64,000 nt of DNA from Panonychus citri (lineage: Eukaryota > Arthropoda > Arachnida > Trombidiformes > Tetranychidae). The notes under the pieces were generated by a model. That model was not told the DNA's origin. It made no database searches and saw nothing but the letters and a program-made list of their open reading frames with translations. Below are positions 11,536 through 24,510 of the stretch, piece by piece (position 1 is the first letter of the stretch; each line of letters opens with the position of its first letter). The stretch spans positions 62,001 to 126,000 of the forward strand of contig NW_026515545.1 of the NCBI RefSeq assembly GCF_014898815.1, given 5' to 3'. The position numbers and the translations under genes were made by a program.

Positions 11536-12123
11536 TTAACCAAGATAAGGTGAGACACTGTAAGTTGGTGCATAAGCTACAGGTTGAACGGCTGGTAAAG
11601 CTGGTTGAGGATAACCAGGGTGACCAGTAAGATAGGCTGTAGGTTGATGAGCAACAGCAACTGGAACAGGTTGAGCTACAGGTAAGGTTGGTCAGTTGGT
11701 GCAGTTCCTGGTTCGTTGGTTAAAACTTGAGCTCTGAAACCATAAGCATCGGCAACATAATTAACGATTCGTTGACGTCCATCAACAATACCTAACGAGT
11801 AAGAACCGACCACTTGACCAAGAGGATTACCTGATTCCTTACGAGATGTACCACCGGTGGCATGATTTTCCGTGTAAGCAAAAGCATAATTACCAAGAGA
11901 ATCTTGAGTTTGACTTTGAACTGAATTACCGGTGTTCGCAACAGCCACAGGTAATGATGAAAGAATCGCCGAGGCTGATGAGAGGCTCAAATGAGCAATT
12001 AAAACGATTCCAACGATCTGGAAACAATAAGAAAGAAATGAAAAAACAATTACAATCAACACATCCACAAATCCAATGGATAAAGATGTTGGTTTTTTTT
12101 AATCTTTCGCTTACCTTAATCAT
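11536..12123 (-). CDS. Chelicerate RR-type cuticle protein, copy 3, reading frame broken
   Basis: Same family and exon layout as the two inverted copies: exon 1 12115-12123 (Met-Ile-Lys), intron 12018-12114, exon 2 from 12017. A hydrophobic signal peptide (IVGIVLIAHLSLSSASA) precedes an RR region with GNYAFAYTENHATGG, GQVVGSYSLGIVDGRQR and VNYVADAYGFRA. In the frame of the RR domain the protein ends at TAG 11676-11678. A one-base shift at about 11690-11696 opens a 51-residue Pro/Ala/Val/Tyr-rich tail typical of the family, ending at TAA 11536-11538. So either one base is missing from the assembly, or a recent deletion removed the tail. The RR domain is intact either way. A TATAAA-like sequence lies near 12229. 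Confidence 0.85.
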
Positions 12124-15100
12124 TTTGAGTTTGATGTTGATTGTGAATTTGATTGGTTTTTACAAAAAGATGATTTAACAACGTGACTGTTAACAATTAA
12201 CTGTTCAATACTGACCGTTTGTGAATCAATTTATATCATCGCACCAAATGCCTTGAAGAGAGTTCCAAATCGTTGGGTGATCGATTGTGTGCTAATTATC
12301 AATTTTACCTTGATCAAAGTTTATAAATTAACTAATTAAAGTGTAATTTATTGATTATTAAAAATGATTTACTGAACGATTTACCCTTATGGTTTTAATT
12401 GTTTACACAAAAAAAGGTTAACCAAAAACAAGTGAAATCAAATAAAAAAGTAAACAAAAAGGTTACATGTTTGAATATAGCCTGAGGTAAAGTCTTTCCA
12501 ATATTAATTAGTTAATTGTTTACATGTAATGTGACATATTATCTTCATCTTAAATCTTTTTCCCTTTACTATCATTGATTAACATCCTCATCAATTTCAT
12601 CAATCGGTTAACCTGGACAGTTAATCAATACAACAATTTAATACTATCACTTGATATTATCGTTGTTTGTTTTAATTGTGAACGTTCAAAAGGCCGTAAG
12701 GAAGTACAATTAACCTGGTTACATTGGTATCAAGTGTCAAAATCAATTAATAATTTAACACATACATTACAATATGCTCGTTACCCTCAGGCAATTAACA
12801 AGTAAATATCTCTTTTGACAAATGTTTGATAATCATGATCATCTTTTAGGTTTAACTAGAACAGAAATTGATAAAAATAACAATAAACGAACTGAATTAA
12901 ATTGAATGATAACAAGAAACAATCAAATTTGATTGTTAATTTAGATCTGAATGGTTAGTTTTTCTTAATAATACTTTCCCTTACAATTTAATGTTTCCTG
13001 ATGCAAAAATTATGTTAATCTAATTGTTTTCAGTTGTTTGATTGTTAATCAAATCAAAATTTTTTAGCTTTGACCATCAAATGTCAAGGTGATTTTAATC
13101 GTTGCAATATATTAGATAAATTTTACAACAATCAATAGTAAAAATTTAGGTTAATATTGATTGATAAGTTTAATTATTAGCATGAATCAATGAATTATAA
13201 TTTGTTAATTGTAGGAAAAAATTTCCATCTTAATTTCATGAATAACATGATAACTATTTAAGGAAATTAACTCAATCAACTCTTAGGGAATTTAAATTTT
13301 CAATGTTTACAATTTAATCAACTTTTCCATTGATTGTTGATTAACTCACTTCGAGTCAATCTAATTTAAAATTGATTAACATTTCAGAATCTCAGATTAT
13401 TTGACCAAAGATAAAGTGACCTCTAAACTCAGTTGACCCTCAACGATGATTTAATGTCAAGTAGTTGATTATATTTTGATTAATAATTTAATTGTCAACC
13501 TGAACAAATATTATCCATTTTAAATTGTAAGATCAAATTTCCAACTAACATTTGAATGGTAAATAATTTGGATATCATCTTGCCTATTATAGTTAATTGC
13601 AGGGTGACAATTTAACCTCTAATTGTAACGATGAAATATCAGTAATCAGGAAGCACAATTTAAATGATTACAATCATGATGAAAAATTGAAACTGACACA
13701 ATGGTAAAAGTGTTACAATTAAGTTAATCCTAATTGAAAGTTGTCAATATTAATTGATTATAATTAATACACAAAATATGTAAATAAAATTATGTATCAT
13801 CAAGTTTCACCTTTACAATTAAAATTTGATTAGATTTGATTAACTGAAACATGTAAATTTCATCATGTTAATAATTAGTCAAACATCAATATATCTGATT
13901 GACACAATAACATTTCCAAACCTAAATTGATGAAAATTAATTGCGATGATTTAACTAAACCATCAACAGAAATCATTTCCTTGATTAACCAACAACCAAA
14001 TCAATTTTAATTATTCATCAAGTAAACAAAAAAAAACCAAACCATGAATACATAATCAATTGTTATCCAGGAAGGGAAATTAATTATATTAACAATCAAT
14101 TGTCACCACTCACACTTTTCAATTACAATTAAAACTAATTCAAGGTAACAATTTGATGGCTATTAGATAATAATAGTAAACAAGAAAAAAATGAGAGAAA
14201 TCAAATCTCAATTGTTGAGCTAAATTGTTAGTTAATCATCGTAACATTGATACACTTTAACTTACCTGTTTAAAGATCATTAATTTAATCACGATAATCA
14301 TGAACCGGGTAAACCCACATTACGATTTGTACATTGATTGGGAATCAGAAAAGTTCACACAATCAATCAATCAACAATCAATGAACCAATCAAATCTATT
14401 AAATGATAATAATTAAAAGGAAAACTATTTCATGGTCAATCGATTTCAAATCGATTCTTATTTAAGTTAACACCTTTTGATTAACCAAACTAATCAACTA
14501 ATCAACTAACCTCTTAACATTAGATTACGTTGGCGAGACGATTCATTAAGATAAGGAAGCAATTAATTAGAATAATTAAAAAACAACAATTTACTTACCT
14601 TATAATTGATGATCAATGAACAAAAAAGCCAATTGATTAAGTAAATCTATTGACAACCCAAAATTGGATTATATTATTATCATCACGAGTTGGTTAATTA
14701 ACTTGGAATGATTGTTAATTATACTGTTTAATTGTTGTATTATAATACAATTAAAGAACTACGAGTTTAATTACAATTTGAATCGTTTAACGATGATCAA
14801 GGTTTCGTTTATTTAATTTTCTTGTAATATTTTTATATTTTAACGTTTTTGATTAAATTGTTAAACAATTTAGAGAGGCTTAAGTTGTAATTGTGGTTTT
14901 GTGAACGTGATTATAACTGTAAGGATAATTGTAGTGATTAACTAATGATTAAGGTTGTATTTTCGGGTTAATCTTACTGATAAGGTGTCAAAAGAAGCAA
15001 AAATAATAAGATTTATGTTGTCAAACTGAATTAATTAATTGTAAATAGTTAATTAAAAAAAAAGATTCATTTTATGGTGAAAAAATCAGATATTGAAACA

Positions 15101-15968
15101 AATTGTTACTAATTTACTTTAATTAGTATTAATAATATTTAATGGTGATAATGGTTAACTAAATTAAAATTTTAACAAGTTAATTTACTTTGGATTATCT
15201 TGATTGTTGATTTATTTCCGATTATGATTAAATGGATGTTGGTTAATTTGGTGATCAAATTTATAAAGGCGTGAGGAACAATCTAATTTTATCTAATTAG
15301 AACACCAATTTAATTTGATTTAGTTATGACTCTAAATAAGTAAATCAAGTTTCTCTCGCCACGAAAAAGGTAATGAACTGAATTAAATTTGATCATAGCA
15401 ATTAAAAGATGAATTAACTTTAACAATAGCATTTTAATCACTAGTAAGATCATGATCAATAATTAAATCGTGTTCAATTTGAAAAGCATCACAAATGTAA
15501 AGTTAATTGTTTCATTAGCTTATTACAATTTGTTTACATTGTAACACAATTTAGTTGAGTGTTGATTAAAATGGTAACTCTAATTGATTAAATTAATTGT
15601 TAGGTTACAATAAATAAATGATATACATGGTAATAGACTTAGAATTGGTTTTAATTGTTATATGACAACCATGTTAATCAGATTTGATTTTTATCTGGAA
15701 AACAATTTAATACGAAATGAATTACAACAATCAACAATTTACTCATTCTCATTTCAATCACAGATATCAGGCCAATTTTTGTTTTGATTACTGTTAATCA
15801 ATTTCAGTTCAAGGTTTACAGTTAATTGCTAATCAAATGGTTAATGTTTATCTACATGTGTGTGTATCTTAATCATCATTACGATTTAACAATTTAATAT
15901 ACTTTCTCCTTTCAGCTTGTCACATTGATAATTTAACTTTTAAATTGTAATCATGTTATTGATGGTTA

Positions 15969-16006
<38 letters not shown>

Positions 16007-16201
16007 GATTAAAACACAACACAGATTAAAATCACAGCTTAAATGTTTGACCTTTGCTTGATTAATTGCCAATTAAATCGTTGATTTAGATGATGGAAAG
16101 CTGAGAATCACAATTTACTCTCAACGGTGGTCAATTGGATTATGTAGAGATGGTCAATGTATGTATATTGAATTCGTAGGTGTTATTGTTTACCTAATCT
16201 G
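12124..16201. other. 4-kb AT-rich gene-poor interval
   Basis: No gene can be supported. Donor-like GTAAG sites on the minus strand near 14275 and 14599 could mark noncoding exons. A GA microsatellite sits at 15971-16003. Confidence 0.5.
15971..16003 (+). repeat. GA microsatellite
   Basis: Uninterrupted AG dinucleotides in intergenic DNA. Confidence 0.9.
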
Positions 16202-16836
16202 TTAATTAGCCGATCTGTTCAAACTAATTAGAATCTTTTTAGAAACGGCCAAGTAAATAATTAAGATTAGGAACATTAGTTCAATAATGATTGACAATAA
16301 AATCCAAGGAATTAAAATAACATGGAAAAAAGTTTCCGAATTGAAATCTCGCTTTGAAGGATATGATTCCGCATCAGCTGATTGATGAAAGAAAAGATAA
16401 AAAAAAACATATCGATTGTAATATTATGAATCAGATCGAAGTCGAAAATGATTGTCAACTCACCTACGAGGATGAAAAGGATCAAGAAGACCTGACTGAC
16501 CCCAAAAAAGGCAACATTGCAAAGGCCAGTTAGTAAGAGAAGGTAGCGATTTTTCCGCTTCTTATAAGACTCAATTCCTATGGAACCACAGATATGAAAT
16601 ATGGATGCAAATCCCATGATCTGAAGATGAGCCTTGGCCTCATAAAAAATGGACATTAAACCAATGGTAGCGGAAACTAAGGCCAAAATTGCGGCACAAT
16701 GATTGAGAAAAGCGATCTCCTTGGCGAGTGAATTGGTAACCTTGTTACGCTTAATAACGGTAAACAAAGGATCGTCTTTGAGTAATAAATGATTGGTTAC
16801 AATGTAATTAACTCTTCGAAAGGCCATTATAATCAA
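16202..16836 (-). CDS. Orphan four-helix membrane protein
   Basis: I do not recognise the family. Exon 1 runs 16836 to 16464 and exon 2 16377 to 16202, with donor GTGAGT and acceptor CATCAATCAG, giving 182 residues. Reading through the intron also stays open but gives a poorer C-terminus; the spliced frame adds a clear fourth membrane helix (VILIPWILLSIIIELMFLI). The other helices are at about residues 42-65, 72-88 and 97-125. The N-terminus (first about 40 residues) is basic and looks cytosolic. An upstream start at 16836 or the ATG three codons later are both possible. It lies in the spacer of the cuticle inverted repeat. It could be a fast-evolving tetraspan of a mite-specific family. Confidence 0.6.
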
Positions 16837-17541
16837 TTACAATGTTGGATTAAATTTGTAGAATTTTAAAATTGTTAATTCTAAACTTAATCATCTCTTC
16901 CTTACCTGTATCCTTACCTACATTTTGTTTTGTTTTCATCTTCATCTTGGATAATAAATAAATAACATTAATCATCTTAATCAACCAACAACAACATTAT
17001 TAACCTAGTCTAATAATCACTGACCTTGTGTACATTAAGTGGTTAATTTAAGCCTTGAGCAATTCACGAAAATTGAACGAAAACTTTTAATCATCAACCA
17101 TCAGCTTCATGATTTAAACTGAATCAATTGATTGTTGGCAATTGGTTTGCAAAAACATACCATTGAAAATGAACAAACAACCGTGAGGTTGGAAAATGTT
17201 TTTCATTTTTTTTTTAATTTCTACTTTTTTTTGAAGGTTCTAATTGTTGTTTTCATATATTCATACATGATAATCAACAAACAATACGAATGAGAGCTGA
17301 AAATAAAGGTGCAAATGATGTTAAATTGTAGGATTGACTTGATAATCAGGGAGTTAATTGTTAAGATTTTGAATGATGAAAGAAACTTTTTGTTGAGTTT
17401 GTAAATCGTTAACGATTAACTTAAGGATAAGATTAGTTGATTAACTGACCCTGAGGCTTAGATAACAATTTGAAATTTTTATTGATGAGGAAGTGATAAG
17501 TTTTTTGTTATACCCTGAGTGTTACCATGTTAAACTATTGT
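16837..17541. other. Intergenic, no gene seen
   Basis: AT-rich spacer next to the right inverted arm. Confidence 0.4.
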
Positions 17542-17986
17542 AACATATTCCGGTCAAAAAGTTGATAATAACTGTTTAATGATTTGAGAGAGATTTGAAT
17601 TTGATTTTGATTTGAATTGATTGAATGGTAACAAAACAACATGATGATGATTATAAACACACCCGATTGTGTATGTTGTTGATTTAAAGTTGATTAACTG
17701 ATTGTTTCATTTTAATTTGTTTTGATTTTTGTTTTTGTTTTTGTTTTGTTTTAGTTTTTGGTTATTGGTTAATTAATCTAATGAACTTGACTATTATGTT
17801 AGATTATATTATAATATTGATTATAAGCCGAGATTAAATATTATAATAGATGAGAAATGAATGAGAAACTTGGTTGAGCAATTTACAAATTGTGAATTGA
17901 CATTATTATTATTATTTGGCAGTTTGTTCATAAATTTAGACAATTATCATTATAGTTGTTACAATTAATTGATGGTATTAATTAAT

Positions 17987-18709
17987 TTACCAGAGAGCGG
18001 GGGCGGCGAAAGCTGGAGCAGCAACAACCTTGGCGGCTACTGGAGCGTATGAGGCGTGGTTGATTACGCTGGAATAATGAGCACCGGCGACGGGGAGGGC
18101 AGCTGGGGCGTATGCGGGGGCAGCTGCGACAATCTTAGCTGGAGCTGGTGCATAGTAAGATGGAGCGAAAGCTGGAGCAGCAGCTACAATTGGAGCTGGG
18201 GCAGCTGCGACAACTGGAGCAGCAACAGCGACTGGGGCAGCAGCGATGACTCCGGGTGATGAGATGCTGGTAGATGCAGCGGGCTTAGGGGCGGTACCTG
18301 GTTCGTTGGTTGAGATGGCGGCACGGAAACCGAGAGCATCAGCGACGTAGTTGACAACTCGTTGTCTTCCATCAACAACACCAAGTGAGTAAGATCCAAC
18401 AACTTGACCGAGAGCGTTTCCAGATTCACTTCGTGATGAACCACCGGTGGCATGGTTTTCATTGTAAGCGAAAGCGTAGTTTCCAAGACCATCTTGGCTT
18501 CGGGTTTGTGATGATGAACCAGTTGAGACAATGGCGGCTGGGGCGGCGATGATTCCAGCTGAGGCAATACCGCAGAGAGCGAGGAAGATGATGACCTAAT
18601 AATCCACAGATAGAAAATTAATCAGTTGATTGGTTGATTGAATTTCTAGGAATCTAATTGATAAAAAATAAAAAGTCAAGAGAAAAGTAAATGAAAAACT
18701 TACCTTCAT
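17987..18709 (-). CDS. Chelicerate RR-type cuticle protein, copy 2 (inverted twin of copy 1)
   Basis: Exon 1 18704-18709, exon 2 17987-18595, 204 residues. Every difference seen from copy 1 is silent, including a multi-base change of two adjacent serine codons (TCATCA against TCCAGC) and a Pro/Ala-region third-base change. Promoter, intron and 3' flank are also copied, so both genes should be expressed alike. Near identity over noncoding DNA points to very recent duplication or continuing gene conversion between the arms. Confidence 0.93.
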
Positions 18710-18803
18710 GATTAGTTAGTTGGTTTGTTGTTTGATTACTTTGATCAAGTGAATAAATGAATTAACTGATTGTGAATGATGATTTAGATTGAGAGGGAAT
18801 CAG

Positions 18804-18812
18804 CCTTTTATA
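18804..18812 (-). promoter_or_regulatory. TATA box of cuticle gene 2
   Basis: Mirror image of the TATAAAAGG box of copy 1, at the same distance from the start codon. Confidence 0.7.
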
Positions 18813-18891
18813 CCAAAAATTAAAGTGAGATTAAGATGAAAGTGAGAGTAAAAGTTAATTTGAGTGAGAAGAGGAAGATGGATGAGGATGG

Positions 18892-18915
18892 AGAGAAAGA
18901 GAGAGAGAGAATAAG

Positions 18916-18972
<57 letters not shown>

Positions 18973-19045
18973 GAAAGTGAGAACGAGAGAAAGTGAAAAA
19001 AGAAATAAAAAGAAGATGAAAAAGAAAGAGAAAGAAAGAGAAAGA
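18892..19045 (-). repeat. GA-rich microsatellite of the right arm
   Basis: GA run with interruptions and an extra purine-rich stretch not present in the left arm. Confidence 0.85.
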
Positions 19046-19282
19046 TGAAAACCCCACCCTGAATCTGACGGCGCCCGAATATTTTGACTATTGATTCCCA
19101 CCCTTGATTAAAGATGTTATTTGATTCATTTGAAGGAAACCAACTATGGCCACAAGGTCACTTTAATATCCAATTGGCATTTTTATAAAATAATAACAAA
19201 TTGATCTTAAATAATAAATACTGACCTTAAATTGGATTAAATCAATAATTATAATCATGTAGGCGATCAAATCTAATCAAAA

Positions 19283-20979
19283 TTAATAAAAAAATCAAAG
19301 TATTATCTTAACCCTGTAAATGCTTATTTTCCTCGTCCCAATTGTCGTAACAAACTCCAAAATTGTCCAAACGATTCTCATTGTCAATTAACCCAAATGA
19401 GGCAAAAAAAACTTAATCATCAATCGTAAATCAACATTGATTTGTCAATAATCAAAAACCCAATTCGAAACAATTAAAATAAAAATCCTACAGTTTTCCA
19501 AACTCATTCAAATCCTCATGACATTAACCACAATTAAGTTACACAATATCAATCATATGGAGTAAAAAAAAACTTTGACGATTTCAAGGTTAAAGTTTAA
19601 TCTAAAACTTTATCTCAATTAATCCGGATTTTCAATCCCAATGCAATTTAATTTCTGAACCTAATATGTAATTTAAATCCAGTTACATATGTTTCATAAT
19701 CTAAACATCATTTAGTTGTAATGACAATTTGGTTACCAGTTTAATCTTGATCCTCAAATTTAATTCCTATTGACCTTGTCCGTTCTGAGCCTCCAAACAA
19801 ATTAAACAAGTTACAAATGCTACCAAACAACAATTTAAATGATTAACAATATAAATGATTATCCAATTTTTCTTATGTATATTAAATCACTTTTTCACTT
19901 AATCATGAACTGGTTTTCCACTAATCAACTTCGTTCTCAAAAGAAAAAGAGAAAAAGTCAAATTGATTTTGAGAAGAAAAGAAAAGTCGAATTGATTGAT
20001 TAATCGAAATTGCGAAAAGAAAATTATATCTTGTTAATTTTTCTCTTGTTTAAGTTAATTTCTATTAATTTACCTTGTAAGATAATGGAGATGATGACGA
20101 TGATGATGAGAGAGAAAAATCTCCCAGGATTAATCTCGATTTTTCTCTGGTAATATTTCGTCATGAGCTTAACTTATTTTCTATTAAATTTTCGCCGTTC
20201 AATTCGTTGCCTTAAGAGAATCATTTCCTTTGACCTTCCCTCAGGGATGGGAGTTGTCTCTTTCTTTTTCATCATTATCATTATCATCATCTTGTCCCAA
20301 GAATGTTTCAAAAGAGATGATGATAATAGTGAGAGAGAAAGAGAAAGAGAGAGAATTAAAAATCCCGACTGAATAAACGATCCAGTTTTCTTTTCATCTT
20401 TTCTTACCTTCAATCATTTGCATCTTTTTTTTATCTTCTAATTTCATCTTAATTTCCTACCTCTCTCACTCTCTCTTTCATCCCATCATGTTTATCTCTT
20501 TCTTTTCCATTTTTCCTCCTTCTATTTCATCATCATTGTCATACTTCATCTTATTCGTTTGTTTTCATTTTCATTCACACTTCGAATGGTTTTCTTACAT
20601 GTTCATTCAAAGTTCCATCATTTTATTGGAAACTCTTCGGTTCTCTTGGATTGATTGAAGAAAAGAAAACTATGCGATAAACATTCATTTCTTTATTCAC
20701 AAATGGAAATAAAATTTTTGTTAATTTCGATCAATTTATTGTTTTTTATTCGAATTCTCGATGATTTTTAGAGGAAACATTTCGTTTTTCGAAAAAACCG
20801 CCACCGAATTTCGTAGTCATGGTTACCATTGTTTAGCGTTTTTAGGCCTTCGGTTGATTAGAGTTTAGGCTAATTCTCTGAATGGACCATTAATTGTTTC
20901 GGATTTCGTTTAATTGTGAACTTTGTCATCTCATTTTCTTTAATTAAAATTGTCTCTTATTCATTCATCTTGGTTAATT
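19283..20979. other. Intergenic, upstream of LSM3
   Basis: No supported gene. Pyrimidine- and purine-rich low-complexity stretches lie at about 20090-20360 and 20440-20560. Confidence 0.5.
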
Positions 20980-21560
20980 ATGGAAGAACATACTGAAACT
21001 GTAAGTAAATTCAATATTGTCGATGATAGTTAACAGCTACCGGTGTTTAGATGAAGGCGTTTATTTCATTGTTATTTCCACTTTCATGTTTAGTTGAATG
21101 TTGTTTTGCTTTTATCATTTTTACTTTTCTCTTTGCTTTTTTCTCTCATCTACCTTTATTTTCTTTGCTCCCTCATGTTCTTTACTTGTGACTACTTGTT
21201 GTATGTTCTCTGTTTCCAATTGATATAAATTCTGAATTTCTGTGTCTTTTTTTTCATCTTTCAATTTTATAGACTAATCCCAATAATGTTGAAGAACCAT
21301 TAGATCTGATTCGATTGAGTTTGGATGAAAGGATTTACGTTAAGATGCGACATGGTCGTGAATTGAGAGGTCTTCTTCATGCTTATGATCAACATTTAAA
21401 CATTGTTCTTGGTGACGTGGAGGAAATTATTACCAATGTTGAGATTGATGAAGAAACATATGAAGAAGTATACAAAATAACCAAACGCAATGTTCCCATG
21501 CTTTTTGTCCGAGGTGATGGTGTCATCCTGGTTTCCCCACCCATTCGTGCGGGCAATTAA
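20980..21560 (+). CDS. LSM3: U6 snRNA-associated Sm-like protein LSm3
   Basis: Subunit of the LSm1-7 ring (mRNA decapping, cytoplasm) and LSm2-8 ring (U6 snRNP, nucleus). Exons 20980-21000 and 21273-21560 give 102 residues, the same length as human LSM3. Sm1 motif: LDERIYVKMRHGRELRG then LHAYDQHLNIVLGDVEE. Sm2 motif: NVPMLFVRGDGVILVSPP. The start ATG begins Met-Glu-Glu. It lies 281 bases upstream of COG5 on the same strand. Confidence 0.97.
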
Positions 21561-21841
21561 TTTCCATTAATATCCTTATCATTTTCCATAAATTTCTTTA
21601 AAACCTTTTCCTTTATTACTCTATTCTCTAAATAGTCAATCCCTATCTTCCCTTTATCCCTTGTATACTCTCTTCCATTTAACCCAAAAATCACCTTATC
21701 ACTTAATTCACAGTGTCAAGTTACACTTATCTCAGCAAACAAACTAATTTACATGTATCAATTTACATACCCTTAAAAGTGAAGTGAATTAGTACATAAA
21801 CTTTATCAAAGAAAAAAACAAACAACCAAGACTCTAACAAA

Positions 21842-24465
21842 ATGAACTCAACATTAAATGAGCCTCTCGAAGCTTTTAAAGCTGATCAACTTTTATCATC
21901 GCTACTATCAGAGTCCAAATCCTCTTCTACCCCTTCACTGTCGATTGATGATCTTCTTACTCAACTAAGTCCCCGAGAGACGGTTCAAAAGCTTGAACAA
22001 GCTCGAATGTTAATTGAAGGTGATCTTCAAAATTTGATTTCCAGTGATTTTGATCAACTTCTCAACGAGACCAACAAGGTAGAAATCTTGGAAAATCATT
22101 TATCTGTAATCCAAGGAAAGATTGAAACACTCACATGCACTTTGGACAAATTACGAACTCGTCTCATCGAACCTTACAATAGGGTTGCCCATCGAATTGC
22201 TCTTCTTAATCGCCTGCATGCGACCTGTGATCTTCTCCGTCGTATTGTCCGTTTCATGCAACTTTCCCGTCGTCTCAAGCAAACTGATTTCAAGGAAGCC
22301 GATCAACCAACAATCAACCGTGAAGTGATTAAAGCAGCACAATTTGTCCACGAGTTGAACAGCCTAATCTCTCAAGATGATAGTCTCCTTCGTATCGATA
22401 TTATCAAGGGCGATTTAATCCAATTGGGCGATAAGCAAAACGATATCCTTGAAATAGCCAATACTTGTTTCGCTAATGGTTTCTCAAAATCGGACTCTGT
22501 TTCTGTTGGTGTTGCTCTTCATGTTTATTACTTTTTTAATATTCTCGATGAGAAAATAGATCTATTTTTACAATCGAAAGAGCAAAAGATAATCTCAACC
22601 ATTCGTGATGTGTTTGACATGTCCACTTACAATCAAACCCGTTCAACTGGTCCAGGAAGTGCCATTGTCCCAATGACTTTGGCTCAATCAGCAAATTACA
22701 AGACTAAATTGTGGGATAACATTGAAAATCTGATGGAACAGATTTTCATTGCCTTCTCTCAGGCTGATTTACTTTTCAAAATATTAAAAAAGAAACGAGA
22801 TCCACTTAATCAATCAAGTCTTCTCGAAAGTACCTCAAAGCCAAATGGATTGATTGAATTCATCACTCGGATCAACAATCTACTCTCTCAGGCCATGATT
22901 AAAGCGAATGTCTCATCAAATATAATCAAGGAAGTTCTTGAAGGTGAATATCCGAGAATCCTTCGTTTATTTACCGAAGTTTGGAAGAGATTATCTCGAG
23001 ATGATAAAGATATCAATCTTGAGACTATGATGAGATCAATTTTACACCCGTTCGAAAGTGCTTACCTTTCGAGGTCACTTTCATTGCTTTTCGATGCCGT
23101 CAACATAATTTTCACCGACACAAAGGAAAACTCGTCGTCATCAGGCTCGTTGATCAGTATTCGTGAAATTGTATTACCAACTAAGGACGATATCGATTCA
23201 CTTATTAAAACTCTTGTTTCCGAAATGAATGTTGCTAATTTAGATCCAGAATTAAGTCAATCAGTGGCCAAAAATATTGGTAAATCAGTGCAAATGTTTC
23301 TAGTTAAGTGTGAAAAGTTAATTTGTGTTGAAGGAGATGCCACTCAAGTAATTGGACCAGCGACTAAATCACAACAATGTAATGCAACAATCGTTCATCG
23401 ACTTGAATCATTTAGAAATCAAATGGAAACCTTATTATCTTCGTGTGAATCAAGTGATGAATCAATACAAATTGTCCGTAATTATTTAAACAATTTAGAT
23501 TCATTAATAATCAATACACTTGATCCACTTATGAATTCCGCTCAAGATTCAATCGAAGCCATTATACTGACCATTCACAATGAAGATTTTTCCAAGTAAA
23601 TATAATTTAAATGGCCCATCATCATAATCCTAATTCTTAACTGATTATACTAATTTTCTCTTTTTTTTTTAATTGCAGTTCTCTCAATGGTCCCCCTCAA
23701 TGTTCACTTTATATGCGAGAACTTCAAGGATTCATCACGAGAGTAAATGCTGATTACTTTTCACTTTTCCCTGACACTCCGGTCGTTCGGAACAGGTAAT
23801 TGTCTCTTCTTATATTTTGATGGAATATTTTTCCCACTTTTTAAATTTCTATTCATATTTTTTCACCAGAATTCTAAAAGTTGCCGTTCGAACCATCGAT
23901 TTATTCCTTCGCCATGCAACCTTAATCCGACCCTTAACTCAGAATGTCAAAATGAGATTAGCTGTTGATTTCGCTCAATTAGAAGAGGCTTTATCTACAT
24001 TCCATCAGTTAATCGGTGATCTTGGTAAACACTATCGTATCCTTCGGGCATTTAAATCATTACTTTTCCATGAACCTTCAGCGATAATTAAATCTCAAGC
24101 TATTGGCAAACTTATTCCCTATTCAATTGTGATCCAATTTTTGATATCAACCCAAGGGCCATCAGAGATGAAATCTGCTCATGAAAATCGTGGCTGGTCC
24201 ATAACAAGATATTCTGCTTGGATGGATGAACATCGTGATGAAGAGCAACGTCTTTTACTCTTCAAGTAAGATTTTCTCCATTAAAAGCTAATTTAGAATT
24301 CAATTAAAGTCAATTATATCTAAAATATCATTTTTCTTTATTCTTTACAGAGAATCCTTGGAATCCTATGAATCTGAAATAAGGCGGAAAAAAGTAACAA
24401 AATCTTTTCCCGAAGTTTATACAATAATATTGGAAATGTTACAAACAGCATTGGTTAAAAAATGA
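21842..24465 (+). CDS. COG5: Conserved oligomeric Golgi complex subunit 5
   Basis: Lobe B subunit of the COG tethering complex, acting in retrograde traffic inside the Golgi. Exons 21842-23595, 23679-23795, 23870-24265 and 24351-24465, all phase 2 junctions with GT/AG, give 793 residues (human about 840). Conserved segments: ATCDLLRRIVRFMQLSRRL near residue 130, EGEYPRILRLF near 365, GDATQVIGPATKSQ near 500, SLYMRELQGFI after the first intron, and LFLRHATLIRPL then RLAVDFAQLE in exon 3. Introns are only about 75-85 bases. The frame is intact throughout. Confidence 0.96.
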
Positions 24466-24510
24466 TTGAATTGATCGATTAAATTGATAACTTAAATAAT
24501 ATTAAATTAA

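Larger units (their letters stand above)
17542..19282 (-). repeat. Right arm of the 1.7-kb inverted repeat
   Basis: Reverse complement of 8220-9922. The boundaries are sharp: matching stops abruptly at 17542 and 19282. Most of the 38-base length difference lies in the purine-rich tract 18890-19045. Confidence 0.92.

Noticed and set aside
12575..12805. 76-codon open frame, plus strand
   Set aside because: Starts on a non-ATG codon, has no recognisable domain, and flanking splice sites are weak. It might be a fragment of a receptor-like gene but cannot be supported.
14260..14620. Minus-strand donor-like GTAAGT sites that could mark first exons of a gene
   Set aside because: No acceptor or coding exon could be joined to them; insufficient evidence for a gene.
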